DNA from: Liolophura sinensis
Taxonomy: Eukaryota > Mollusca > Polyplacophora > Chitonida > Chitonidae
Reading direction: 5' to 3'
Assembly (NCBI RefSeq): GCF_032854445.1
Contig: NW_027017957.1
Span: forward strand, 436,001-500,000
Length of the DNA stretch: 64,000 nt
Position 1 is the stretch's first letter, and the number at the start of each line of letters is the position of its first letter. The position numbers were made by a program, and so were the translations under genes. Below are positions 1 through 25,600 of this stretch, piece by piece. The notes beneath the pieces are model-generated. The model was not told the origin of the DNA, did not search any database, and saw only the letters and a program-made list of their open reading frames with translations.

Positions 1-164
1 CCGAGAAGGTGTGCTGCTCTCTGACAAAATTTGGAATACCGTCGTTGGATATTAAACGGTTTGTAAATCAACCGGTTTTACGTCTGTGATGGTCCGCACA
101 TAGACCTGCCCCACATCAGTGTGTGAAATGGCCTTACGTAAATGGCCTCACGGCTACACGTAAC

Positions 165-294
165 TAAATCTAGATGGTTGTGGGTTTCCCTCGGGCGCTG
201 CCCGGTTGGCACTCATCATAATTCTGGCCGCCGTCGTATTAGTGAAATATTCTTGAGTACAGCGTAAAACACCAAACAAAAAAAATAAATAAAT
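165..294 (+). mobile_element. V-SINE/RUDI-like SINE, 5'-truncated copy
   Basis: The copy holds the central V-domain-like stretch (TGGGTTTCCCTCGGGCGCTG), then the shared 3' part containing GCCGCCGTCGTATTAGTG and TATTCTTGAGTACAGCGTAA, and ends in an AAAT-type tail. No tRNA-like head is present. The same 3' block recurs more than ten times in the window on both strands, which identifies it as a dispersed retroposon. The family name is my recognition of the V-domain and is not confirmed by a search. Confidence 0.8.
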
Positions 295-1630
295 GTCACT
301 TCATGGAGTTAATGGGTAAAGGCTACATCACAGCTGTGGTAGCGCAATCTGATAGCAACATGTTTGATTGGATAAAATTCTCAAGATGGCTACCTGGATT
401 CACACCAGACATTTTTGCAGTATTGCCATTTTGTTCAACATATTCTTCGGTGAAATATCACTATAATAATAAAGTATAATACTTTTAGAAAGCTTGCTTT
501 CGACTGAAATATGTTTTAGCCAGCTGCTGTCTTGTCCTTTAAATGATCACGAATTAGTTCTGTTATGTCTATGCATTATATTTTGCGCTTCACTTGACTT
601 CCTGACAAAATTTGCACCGCAAAAAAAAATCGTGCATTGTACATGTACATTATGTTTTTACATTCACCGAATAATTGTGGAATCTGTGAAAACCCGATTT
701 GTGTAATGTCATGATTATGTGCGAATTAGTAACCATGTCGAGAACTAGATCGTTTGTGAATATTTTATTTATTCCGAAAGAACAAACAAGGTACTGTGTC
801 GAACAACACGGATTTTCTTAAAAGTTTGATGAGTTTATGTTTGAACGTATGTTGTCATATTCTACGTGGATGATGGTAGGATCCTACGCCCATCATACGC
901 GGATGATACACCCACCTTGTCTGCACGATCGGTGTTTAGTGTGAACGTCTTGCAGTCATATTACACCCTTCCTACGCTTATATTCTGACCCACATCTGTG
1001 CCACATATATCGTTAGGATCAAGCAATACTGTATCTATCAAGTTTATATCGGTTCCGAATTAAGAACAAATTATCTGCAGGTGTATATTTATAGATTTTT
1101 AAAAATCTGTTTTGTTTGCGTGTATGTTTCTCTTTTTTATTGATTTATTTGATTTGTGTTTTACACCGTACTCATTCGTTTTTTTTTCAGAAATAAGCCT
1201 ATATTTTATGTCAATTGCGTCTTTTAACTTGATATATAAAAAGTACTGTGACTATGAAGTGCCGTGAAATATATTTTATGCCATTACATGACAAATGAGC
1301 ACAAAGTTAATATCACGTCGTATGCGTCACATTTTGTTTCTACATCAATAATATAAAATATTCTGAATATTTTTCTCAATTTTTAAAAACATGTCGCTCT
1401 CGACTGGGGAGAGAAGCTTTCATCTCTATGTTACATGTACAAATATATAGATGTACCTTGTAATTGGATACTATTTATTTTAATCCAGCCCGATTTCGTC
1501 GAACTAGGTCGACGTAATAATGCATATATTTAAATTGAGCCAACAGAAATAAAAATACGTAGACATGATCACTGAATAAATTTTAAAGAATTTTACCTGA
1601 AAGCTGTAAGTTTAATGAAGAGAAACTTAC

Positions 1631-14245
<12,615 letters not shown>

Positions 14246-17200
14246 TCGTGTATGTCTCCACTAAATCCTCCAGAAAAGATCTTGTCATACTATGCCTTCA
14301 GGGAAAAAGTGGCAGTCCCTCTTAAGGTAAGTAACTCCTGTAACCGTTTACAATTTTCCGAGAATACGTAAATCTTATATACAAATATATTCTGTAGAGA
14401 ACCTTGTATAAACTCAAATCCAAAATAATGACTAGTTGGTGTGTTTTACACAACGCTGATTACATGTAAACGCTGAATCCCTTTACACAGCGAAACATAA
14501 CATAACTTGTCTGAGTCCTGGCTTCTACTGTCAAGCGGAAGTCAAAGTGGAGTGCGCATGCCCTCTCCATCTAGTTTCTAGCACACTTGACTGGTTATCA
14601 TGTCAAGGTTGATGAACTGAACACACGAGTTTCTCGGCAGAACATGAGGATAGTTTTTTATCAGATAATGTTGACCACTGCTGTGGGTATTACTTATGTT
14701 GAAACTGAGCTGAAATGAGGCAGCTGTAAGAGTGAGAACGAAGGCCTATAGCTGTGTGACACAGGTATGACTCTGAAGCCTATCTCAGAGTACGACGTAA
14801 GAGGAAGGTAGCATGAGCTAAGTATTGGTGAGAAGCCCCTCGGGCGCCCTGATCTGTGAATGTTTCCCTTCGCTGATATGCATTGCTCAGATAATTAACC
14901 CAACTGGCCTGTCCCAGATTTGAAGTCATCATTGCTTTTGAGAGAGAGCCGTCAACACTTGTAAAACTCATCAGCCTAAAGTATTTATGAGAGACGTTTG
15001 CCTTGCAGCTCAGATAGGCACATCATTTTTTTTACATTTGGATTTTTGATATAAATTTCAGGAAAACAATTCATATCTTTCTGTTTTTATTTTTTAACTT
15101 CCATGAAGTACAGCCCTTTAAATAAGGACAGGAGAACGTAGCAGATTTATTGGAAATCAAATAGAGATCACTGGCCAGTACAATTCACTTCCTGAAGATC
15201 CGATGGAATGGCAAAGACCGGATATTACTGGCATCGGGGGGTGTCAACTGAATGTTTCCTGTACACATATTCAGATGGGGTAACCACTCTCCACTCCCCT
15301 TACCTTTACAGGTAAGTAACATGGACACTTGCTGATCTAAGAAAAACAAATCAAATTACTGCCATTGTCAATATGTTAATTAAGTGATCAATGCTGTAAT
15401 CCTGTGCAAAGTATTGGTTAAAACTAAGTTTGTTTAAAACAATGATTTATCGACAAAGATAAAGCACGAATTCCCTGCTGCTCGCTGGGGCAATCTAACG
15501 AATTTTACCCTGCATGGATTATGTGAAATTAGATTGGTATATAAGTTTTCTTATGTTTGGTCAGAGCATGACGTTAATAAACAGATAACGTAGCTACTAA
15601 AAAGAGGTATGAATTTTATGAGGTGGAATGACAAGAAGTACATGCACATTGTCCCTACATCATGCGTGATTTTCGAATGCCACTGGCCGATCAGACAGGT
15701 TAATATGATAACATACACTTGTCACAGATGCCGAACACACCCACAAAGGGTATATGAATCAACTTGGGGGGGGGGGGGAGGGCATATACCCTGCGCAATA
15801 AATCTACCGCGCAGGATTATAATAAGAGGTATAACTCACTTGCCCATTGTCGTCAGCGGAAGCTGTCTGTCGCTAAAAATAGAGGATAACGTTGATGTGT
15901 CTCCAGGCGGCAAGAAGCGAGTTGCATCTCATACCAGCGAAGACCTGTTAGAAAAAATGCCAAACTTATTCCATAGTCGATTAAAAGTGTAATTAAATCG
16001 CGGCGAATTATATTTCGCGAATACCTTCTCGAAAAAAAAAAAAAACAAGATGTGGATTTTGAGGCCTATGACCCCGTGAGTTTTAATGAGGCTTTATCGC
16101 ACTGTTACACTTACTGTCGCAAAGAAGACGGTCCTCACTAGAAAACAAATTACCTAGAAAGTTTCCGGTATGGATTAAATCGCTATCTGAAAGCCCCGCC
16201 CCACTGTAAGAAATCTGACATCATCAGAGACTTGATTTCAAACATATATCAGTAAATTGCATACTGATCTGGAAGGCTCTGGCAACACCCAAAGAAATCA
16301 TTTCTAGATGAAGAAAGTGTCTGGTTACTAGGAAAGCACTTGGGAAGGACACTATGTTACCCGTCATGTCCAAACTGAGTGAGCATTGCAATCTGTCCCA
16401 AATATATACATATCACACAATGGTGCCACATGAGCCATAATACTTTCACAGTTCAACTTCAGCGCGTCACAAATTATGGCGGTCACGGGTCACAAAAGTG
16501 TGTCGAGCCTTGCTGTGTATCAGTGTGTATCCAAGAATGAAACATTAGTAACGGGGAAGTCATGACTGTTGGTATGTTATCAACAAAACCTAGTGTGCCT
16601 GTCTCTGGAATACAACCACCTGCAATACTTCCCGCTCCGGTAACTGCCAGTTTATCATCAACAAAGCCTAGACCATCTAGCTCTGTCATGTCACCTCCAG
16701 TCCTCCTTCCCGCTAATGTAACTACTAATTCATCGATTCATGATTCTATGGCGCGTCATGGTGACGTAAATGAACTTGACGAGTTCAACTGAAATCATTT
16801 TTCCTTGTGACGCTGCATTCCAAGGCGCGTCATTGTCACGTCATGTCACCATACAGCGCTGTTTGCATACGATATGACTTGCATGATATTTCTTAGCTCA
16901 GCTTTACATATGCTCAAGAATGGCTTTCTATTTGATAAATATTGTATCGTTATCCACGTGTTTAGAAGTGTAAAATTGGTTGTGAAATTATAACCCTGAG
17001 CCTCCGGATAACTTATGATGCAATATAGACTTTATGGATAACTTCTTTGTAAGAGATTGGGTTTGACAACTTTGTCTGTAGAAATTAGATCCACGGTTCA
17101 GTTTATTGGCCGCTCTGGACAACGTTTGGTGAAAATAAAGATTTGTCTTCTGGGGGGGATCCGGAAGCATTTCTGAGGTGGTGAAAATTGCCACCAGTTT

Positions 17201-19516
17201 TCCGAAATAGTTCCAGTTTTAAAGTGTACTGTCGCGGTGTGTTTTAGTATCTCTTTAAGGTTTTCTGCTATTTTGGTATCTAAAATTGACTGTTGGCACC
17301 TTTTAGCTGAATAATACAAAAGGGCACCGTTTCAAGTTGTTCAGCCAGTCTATGATTTAAAGAATGTTTGTTGCGGATAACGTAATCGAGTGGCTAAATT
17401 CGGACCGACTCAATTTTTATTTTTTTGGCAAGAATTTCTTTTTTCGGGATTCTAAAATTTCTGACCACAAACCACTGCACTCCTCCGATTTACCGAAATT
17501 GAAATACGTATTCGTTGGTGTCATTTATCTTTTGTCCGCTAGTCAAATGCAAATGAAATCGGCGTTGAACAAGTGAATCACGTTTTTTGACTTGCCTGCA
17601 AGAGCAAGTGACCTGCGCGAACATAAAAATAATCTATACTCCCAAGATGTTTTAATACTTGTGAAAAAAACGTAATAAATAAGTGCAAGCAAGAAGTTTG
17701 GAATAAATTTCGCTCTATCGAACTTAAACTTGCACTAAATGCAGCCATCAGCTTTCCGCTCTGACCAATCGGGTCAATAATTTATTAATCGGGTCAATGC
17801 AACTGCGATGTCTTCGGTGAGGTCTAGTCTATCCAGGAAACCACCTGTCAATTTCGATATTTGCGACGTTGTACATAGTTAACACCAGAGAAGCATTCCG
17901 TGTTAAAACAAAACATTTATAAACAACCCCACACACGGAGAGGCCAAATCAGCAGCTAAAACTTTCGGCTACTATACTCGACTTTCAAAGGGACACTTTC
18001 CCGCCGTGCGCACTACATACCACACCGCTCGATCCTAATAGCGTAGGATCAGCGTATGATGGGCGTAGGATCCAACACTATCAGCGTAGTGTTTCACAAT
18101 ATACACTAACATTCACTCATAAACTGTAACTTGCAACAAATGAAACCAAATGAATGCAATATGACGACAGGCCTACTTCCTTTGTTTTAAACACAATTCG
18201 TGCTAGATGGCAGCATTCTGCACTTGGTGAACTAGCGGTAGGCGGACTCATGTGACTTGAACTGAAGGTTTGCTGGTCAACAACTTTTCATCAACTAGTC
18301 ATCGCTGATTTTTCCTCGTGTCAAGGGTTATATTAGTTCATCTTGAAGACGAATCCGTTTTATCACATCATGGAGGTACAAATTAGGACCTTCACAAGTC
18401 ATCAGTTGGGTATTACACACACAATAAGGGGGTAACCTTAAGCAAATGTTTGAGCAAATGTCCTTTGGTTTGCACTCTTGCACCAAGGTGAAAGATTATC
18501 TGAGTGGATTTGCTGTTATAGTTATATAAAATCTGGCAGATTATTTCCAAGCTTCTTTCAATAAATATGTTAGGTGCACGTTTGTGAAAAGTACGTTTTT
18601 TTGAAATTCTTGCGACAAGATGAAAGATCTGCACTTATTATAGACGAATATTCGAGTGCACTACGGGTAGTAATTCAATAAATCAACAAGGAGACATGAA
18701 TGAAAACACAATTCTGAAGTCACCATTTTCATTCACTTCATTGCAGTAATGTATAAGAAAAAAATAAAAATGTATGAGTGTTGATTGAAACAGGTGTTGT
18801 TTTTAGTGCAGTACCATTTCAATATACATGTTTACGATAAATTCTTCAAAAATATGGTTGTGTCGTGGCATGGCAAGTGAAAATGAGTGTAAGCAATCAG
18901 TTTTCATAGCCATCTTGTCCGGAGAGCGAGCACTTCTGTCGCAGGTCTGGTTCAGCCAGGGTCAGAACAGAAACCATTTCATCCACTGCCTTACAGCACA
19001 TTGATCTTCACATCATGCGTGCAGCGAATAGCTTATAATATAGCAGTTGCGCTACACAATAACCTTTTAACTCACGGGTTCTAATTATCATTTTATTATT
19101 TTGTATGATGTTGACATCTTGGCAATTGCCTGCATTTTTACGTCTGTATAGCATGATTCAAGACTGTTCAGTAAATAGCAAAGCTTTCAGACATGAACCC
19201 TTCGTGAGCATTTAGAAAAACAAAAGGACTTAGCTCTGTAAATTATCTTGTTTGATTGCTTTATGTCAAGGAATATGAAATTAGGAAATTCTAACAAAAA
19301 ATTTGTGTATAAACACGAAGTGTTAAAGAACTGTTAACCCTCTGTGGTCACATAAAAATTATCAACCAATAATCCTTTCACAAAACTTATAAATATGAAT
19401 TTTTTCCAAAACGATAACGCTAAATGCCTTGATGAAACAAAATTTAAAGTTTTAGAATTTCCTCACTATGAAATTAGTGGATGCATTCATAGCTGTTGTT
19501 TTGTTTGTTTGACCAG
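14246..19516. other. Intergenic region between divergent genes 1 and 2
   Basis: Gene 1 starts leftward at 14245, and the first recognised exon of gene 2 starts rightward at 19517. I see no secure exon apart from the possible one at 16543-16792. A poly-G run lies near 15767-15778 and a poly-A run near 16032-16044. The 5' exon(s) of gene 2, including a signal peptide, should lie here or further left but I could not pick them out. Confidence 0.45.
16543..16792 (+). CDS. Possible terminal coding exon with 25-residue Pro/Ser/Thr repeats
   Basis: An open frame after an AG (CATTAG) encodes about 80 residues and ends VNELDEFN before a stop. It holds two successive units of about 25 residues: the first contains LSTKPSVPVSGIQPP and LPAPVTAS, the second LSSTKPRPSSSV and LPANVTTN. 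Units repeat in register with the reading frame, with synonymous-looking changes, which favours coding. No start, signal peptide or upstream exon is evident, and the gene it belongs to is unknown. It could also be a decayed fragment. Confidence 0.3.
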
Positions 19517-19638
19517 CAAATCTTACAGCAGTAAATGTGAACTGTGCTGCCATCAACACAAGCAGTGGTTACACGGAGTCAGTGACGTGCACTACAGATT
19601 GTGTAGAGGACGCATTGGACATCTCCTACAATCTTTCG
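19517..19638 (+). CDS. Gene 2 exon a: first half of Cys domain
   Basis: Acceptor TTTGACCAG, phase 1 in, phase 0 out, donor GTATGG. It encodes 40 residues including NLTAVNVNCAA, SVTCTTDC and LDISYNLS. Two N-glycosylation sites (NLT, NTS) fit an extracellular protein. A SINE begins within 20 bp of the donor. Confidence 0.5.
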
Positions 19639-22600
19639 GTATGGTAAATGACTTTATTTATTTATTTATTTATTTATTTCCTTGATGTTTTACGCCTTCC
19701 TCAAGAATATTTTACTAATACGGCGGCGGCTAACATTATTGTGGGTGGAAACCGGGAAGGGCCCAGAGGAAACCACAACCATCGGCAGGCTGCTGGCAGA
19801 CCTTCCCACATACGGCTGGAGAGGAAGCCACCATGATAAATAACTTTAAAATAAGGCTCTAACATGTATGTCGATTTCATCAGGTGTCACTTTTGTGTTT
19901 TTATCTACTTATGTGTGATATTGTTTACGCGTTGAATGAGATTTTGCAATAATGCATCCAAGCGTTTTGTTCTAATAATTACAACCCTTTTTCGAACCAG
20001 TGAATTCCACAAAATTAAATGTAATTTTCTTGGACAAAAGCAACACAGATTTAGTGTTCTGTCCCTTCTTTGGTCACTTACTTCATTCTCTACGAGAAAA
20101 GCTTGATGAGAAAAGGATGTATTTTAACCACAATGTTGACTTATTATTCATCAATGCATTTCACTGAATTCCAATCAGTTAGTAATAAATGACACAGTAG
20201 ATGGCCTTGGTGTCTGACTAACTCGCAAAAATAAGAAGAGTAAATCATGTGTTACAGTATACGTCAATTATTTTTGAAATTTGACGGCATCCATCGAATA
20301 TTATTAGGATATTTCGAGACTAGTGACGTAATAAATTGCAAATATATTAAACTCTTTTTTTGCCTAATTTTACTTAAGTCACGATGCTAGAGTGAGTGCA
20401 AGTTGCTTTCCATTTAAACATTTATACTTAGAATAAAAATGTAGCTGTGGTAAATGCCAAGGGGACAGCGTTCATCGGCGGTACAGGTGACCATACCCCA
20501 ACTGTCACACTGTCGGAGCTGCTCTTAGTTTTACTGCGCATAGCCTTCTGTTTGGCGCCTACATGTACTCTGTAAAACCGGTGGCCAAAATGCAAATATG
20601 CTTCATTTTGTGTACCAGCAGTACACAAACTGTATAATTCAGGTAACACATCCACAGTGACGTGCGCATTTATGTGTGTACCGCTAATATACATGTTATT
20701 TGTGGGTGTGGTACATGAATCACACAATTGTTGTTTGTGAGTACTACAGTATAGTAATACATAATCGCATGCTAGTACTCTATAAATAGGTTTAATTTTG
20801 TCTATTTTCTGAACAGTTCCATTTCATTTTTAGGCCAACTTGCCTACTCCTCAAACCAACAGCAACACTACAGGGTGCCCAACTGGGGCTCGGTATTCCT
20901 CCACGATCCCTCTCGACAGCAACCTACATAGCGGGATCTCGGAACTGTGTTACATATTGTTTAGCGGAAACTGTAACCATACACAGACCGACCATTGCAT
21001 ATCAGTTGTGATACGTAAGTATGATCGTTTTAGTATAACCTGTCACGTATTGTACTTTGTGTCTAACCCAGTATAGACATTATCTTTAGTTGTTTTGAAA
21101 CGGAATGATACCAGAGACAGAATTGCTACTGTCCTAAGTGCCCAATATGTACACAATAGAAAATCACTTATGAAAGCATGACTCCCTGGAGCTAATAGAT
21201 ACATGTATCAGTTCTATTTTTGATATACACTGACAAATCAATGCCAGTTCAATGTTGAGTTCAGGTTGAGAATGTGATCAACAAAGTTCTGATTCATCTC
21301 TACGTCTCGAGTTTTTTTTTTTTTTTTTTTTTGGAAATGACACAAACATTGTATTGGATTGTCTCTTACATCATAACTATCTCGCTGTGCGAGATAAATC
21401 ACCGAGTTATTTTTTGTTTAAAATGACTAAATATATAGTCTGCATGACTCTATGGTTCCGTACTGCTCCGTAGTTACAGTATAAATCCAAAGTGTATTTT
21501 ATTCATTCCTTTTGGAATGACCAAAAAAGAGTTTTTTGCATGTCCAAATACGACTCCCTATTCTGCTTAGGTTTTATGCATTTTTTATTTTTATTTTCCT
21601 GATAAGTGTTTATAAACAAGTTGATTCGGATGTATATTTGCCATTACATGTATGTCATTCAGATCTAACATTATATGTATCAAGTGCGATTGACATACAT
21701 GTAATTACGCGTAATACAGCAAGGTGTAAAAACAGCAAAAAAGGTGTAAAATGCAGTAAAAACCTATCTCAAGTGTAAATAAAGTTATAACTTCTAACGT
21801 CGGGTCCAACTCTCCATAATGTTACCCACAATCTTACAGAGACACTCGTATAATCCACATCAACCACAGAGCTAACGACACTAACCAGCTTGACTACTGA
21901 TGTCACTTTCACTGATTCGGTTCAGAGCACTGCTAATCTAACCCTTGACACTCCTGTTTCTGACAATGTCGTTAATAGTGGTAAGCATGATCGTTGTAGA
22001 TTTCTTAATGTGACAGGTACACCTGTTGCCAACCCTAAGTGTTTTTGCTGTGCTCATTTTCTTGTTGCATTTGTACATTGTTACTTATTTGCCAACCTGC
22101 TTATTTGCCATAATTTATTTACTTGTTTCCTTCCACCACAATGCTGGCTGTCGCCGTCGTATAACGGAAATATCTTTGAATACGGCGTAAAACACAAATG
22201 AAATAAATAAAGTAAAAGATACACTCTAAACGTTAGCTCCAATAATCGATTCGCCGATCAATGCACTTGACGGTTACTGGATTATTACATTCTTAAATAT
22301 TACATGCTGAAAGACGTCATTCAAACATGCTAAAGTTGAAGAAAGTCGATCTTACAGTGTGCAAAAAGAGACCGTTTATAAACCGTAAGCATTTTATGAA
22401 TTGTTGACTGTTATGTTGTACTGAGGCAATTGTGCATAACGCAAGCCATTTATTATAAGCTGCTTCAAAACAGATTAGAGCATCATTCATGTACTTTTCC
22501 CCATTAATATGTGCTTCAGTGCTTGTAAATCTCTTTTATTTGTTTTTTTTTTCATTTAACTTATTATGCCTCAAAATTTGTTGAGTTGATTTTCCAGCAA

Positions 22601-25600
22601 AATGATACGATTAAACCAAAGCATCGCGTTAAGTATGAAATTATTAATGTTAGTTTCGTTAATTAGAACGTGCTAAAAGGGAATTTTGTCGAATATTAGA
22701 TGTGATAGAGTCGTTTCTATTAAATAACAGCCTCAAAAATGTAGGCAGTTGCCCTTGGAAACGATTTGTTGCACATTCTTCAACTTTAATTTCGTATCTT
22801 TTAAATGCGCATATAAAAAGGATGTAAAGCATAAAGTATAATACATTGGATCGCACTTGGAATAAAAAAGATAGTTCCCTTATTCCACGATGCAGAGTCG
22901 CCCAGTTTAAACAAGACACTCAAAGTGCAACACGTGGTCAGTTTTGACTGAAGTTGTATGAATGTACCCAAAGCCTCTTAAAGTGTTATTTTTCAACAAT
23001 CATGAGAGAAAATGTTTGACAAGGGCTTTTACAACATGGCTACTCGTAAACAATGACCGTCAATGCTATTTCCCTAATGTTGAGGTCCATCGTCCCTGTT
23101 TTCCAAACTTTAAAAAATAAATATTTTTCGGTGATACCTGTGCCGTATTTCTTTCTTTTTCTGTGTACATGTATATATAGAGGTAGTCGTTATGTTCACT
23201 TCAAAGCTGTACAACCTACATGTAGAAATAACTGCTTACAGTAATTTTGAACCAGATTAAAAAAATTAGTTGTGTTGTTTGATCAGTAAACATGCATGCC
23301 GGGTTTTAACAGTAAATGAACTTTCTTTCAGGGCCTACGACAACAACTATCCCTCCCACACCAACAACAACTGGTAAGATTTTGTTCTTAGCAGGTGGTG
23401 GGCTTGTTAATACAGCACAACATTATACATGAAGATTATATTGAGAAATCAACCCAAAGCAATGTGGCCACCACAATTTCTGTTTGTAATGTCTAGGTCA
23501 TTCGACATTATTTGTATGTTTGCAAGCTCTACATTTGTGTTAGTATGGTAACACAAGCTCTCACTGGGCACTTTCACAAGGCTGGCTATAAAGTTCTACA
23601 CAGGCAACCCAGTGGGGAGCAAGTAGTCGCCCCGTGGTTTGTTTGTTGTGCGTGTAAGGAATAATCATATTATGAATGTTCCAGTCTTATGGTCAACTTA
23701 GACAAAGACCGGTGCAAATAATTCTGCCCTCTCGACAGACAGGACTGAAATGCTGGAAACCTTCTAAGATTGTGCTTGTAATTATACAACAGCAAGCCAC
23801 TACAAAACTTAAACCGCGTTGGTCCTGTGTCAAACAAGGGTCACTGTCTGTCATTTGCATGTACAATGTTCCAACAATGCTATTCACTTGAATGGTGAAC
23901 AATGTTGTTCTAAAACAATTTTCAGAAGCATCTAGTCTTTCTTCGGCCGTAACGAGCAAAACTCCATCGATAGGTACAAGCCGTGGTAAGACTGCCCTTA
24001 CATTTACTTGGTTTTGACACGCTCGTTTTTTCATTATTTACTTGTCTTTAATCGTGTTGTTTCCTCGCCTCGTGCCAGATACAGGGTCTTGTTGCAAACT
24101 TTGTTCTGCGTTTTGTTCCAAAAACAATGTCGTTCGAATTGTCTAAAAACGGATGCAGAGAGTCTCAATATCTCATCCACCATGTTAAAGATGAATTTCA
24201 AGGATGTATATCTTGTGTGTCACTTTGCCTCCTTTCTGGTCATTTGTTCTGTTTGTGCACATGTCTAATTTGAATAGTCTTAATTTCGAATGTAAGTGTA
24301 TGTGCAATATCATTGACAAGGTAAATATTTTTTCGATGTATTCCCGCTGAATAGTTGAATTTTTGATGGGTAAATGAAAAGATAAATCTATTTCTCAAGT
24401 CTTTAAAATTATCTTCAGCTTCAGTAAAATTACCTAAATTACGGTTTCCGTATTTCTACATCATTCACTGAAATATCGTAGATGGTATTTCTCAAATACC
24501 GAATAAGGAAACGGAGATTTGTGAGAAGTCATTTGTGTATTATGAAACTTATTTTTGATCTATCAGGTACTTCACCCACAGCCTCAGTATTGTTCAGATG
24601 GCTGATAGAAAAAACTATTATAGGAAAACAATAATTACAATAACAACAATATGATTACCAACAACGATAATAAAAAGGCCCTTTTGAGACGGTACATTTT
24701 TGAGAACTTTTGAGAACAATTTCACAGGTTTTCTTTAATTTATATTTACAGAAGATGTAAATATTTATGTATGTGTACGTCTGAATCTGCATTTGGAACA
24801 TAATTTACAGAAAGAGACGGTTAACTTGTATAGGGTTTTCTACATGGATTCCATACGTAAATAATACGTGATACATAGAATGGTGGTGGCTAAGGTGTTA
24901 GCCAAACTACGATAAATATTAGACTGTAGATCCCCTCTCTGCCACTGTGTGGGAGGCCTTGGTGACGATAAACGTTAGGCTGCGCTCGTGTGCCGGTTTA
25001 TGCACTCTACGTTTTTCTCCACTAATATGGTACATGTCTGCACATGCATTATACACGTCTCTGTTCCTTAGTAATTGTGAAAAGTTAGAAAATATTTCCA
25101 TAAGAATGGCGCTAAACAACGATCAAATAAATATTATTTGTGTCTGAAGCTTTGTGTGTTGGTGTTAGCAGGTCTATTTTGTTTCCTTTCCTTACCATCT
25201 CCCTTGACAAAAAATGTTTACAAAAGTTAATATCTGTGTCGTTTATAAGGTAACATTTCTCACCACTGTCCCTGTTTGTTGCTAAGACGTCGCTTAACAG
25301 TAACCACCTTGGACTTCTCTCATCATTTTCATTATTTTTACTTCCTGATACAAGTCACATAAAACCATGCATAATATTTTATCCCTAGGTACAAGTATAT
25401 GTATTTTACTCTAAGTATTTTGGAATTAACTATATGTCGCCTAACCTTGATTAACCGATGACATTTACTCTGTTTTCTTTTTCAGTACATTCGAACAATT
25501 GTAAGTATGACAGAGTCGTGATAATAACATTTACAGCTTGTCACATAAATGTCACATATTGCTTTTAAAATACATTACTCCTTTGGGTCAGACAAAAGAG

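Noticed and set aside
24576-24597. Extra gene 2 exon after GATCTATCAG (TSPTAS)
   Set aside because: The acceptor and first codons look right but the only nearby donor gives the wrong phase; perhaps a dead exon.
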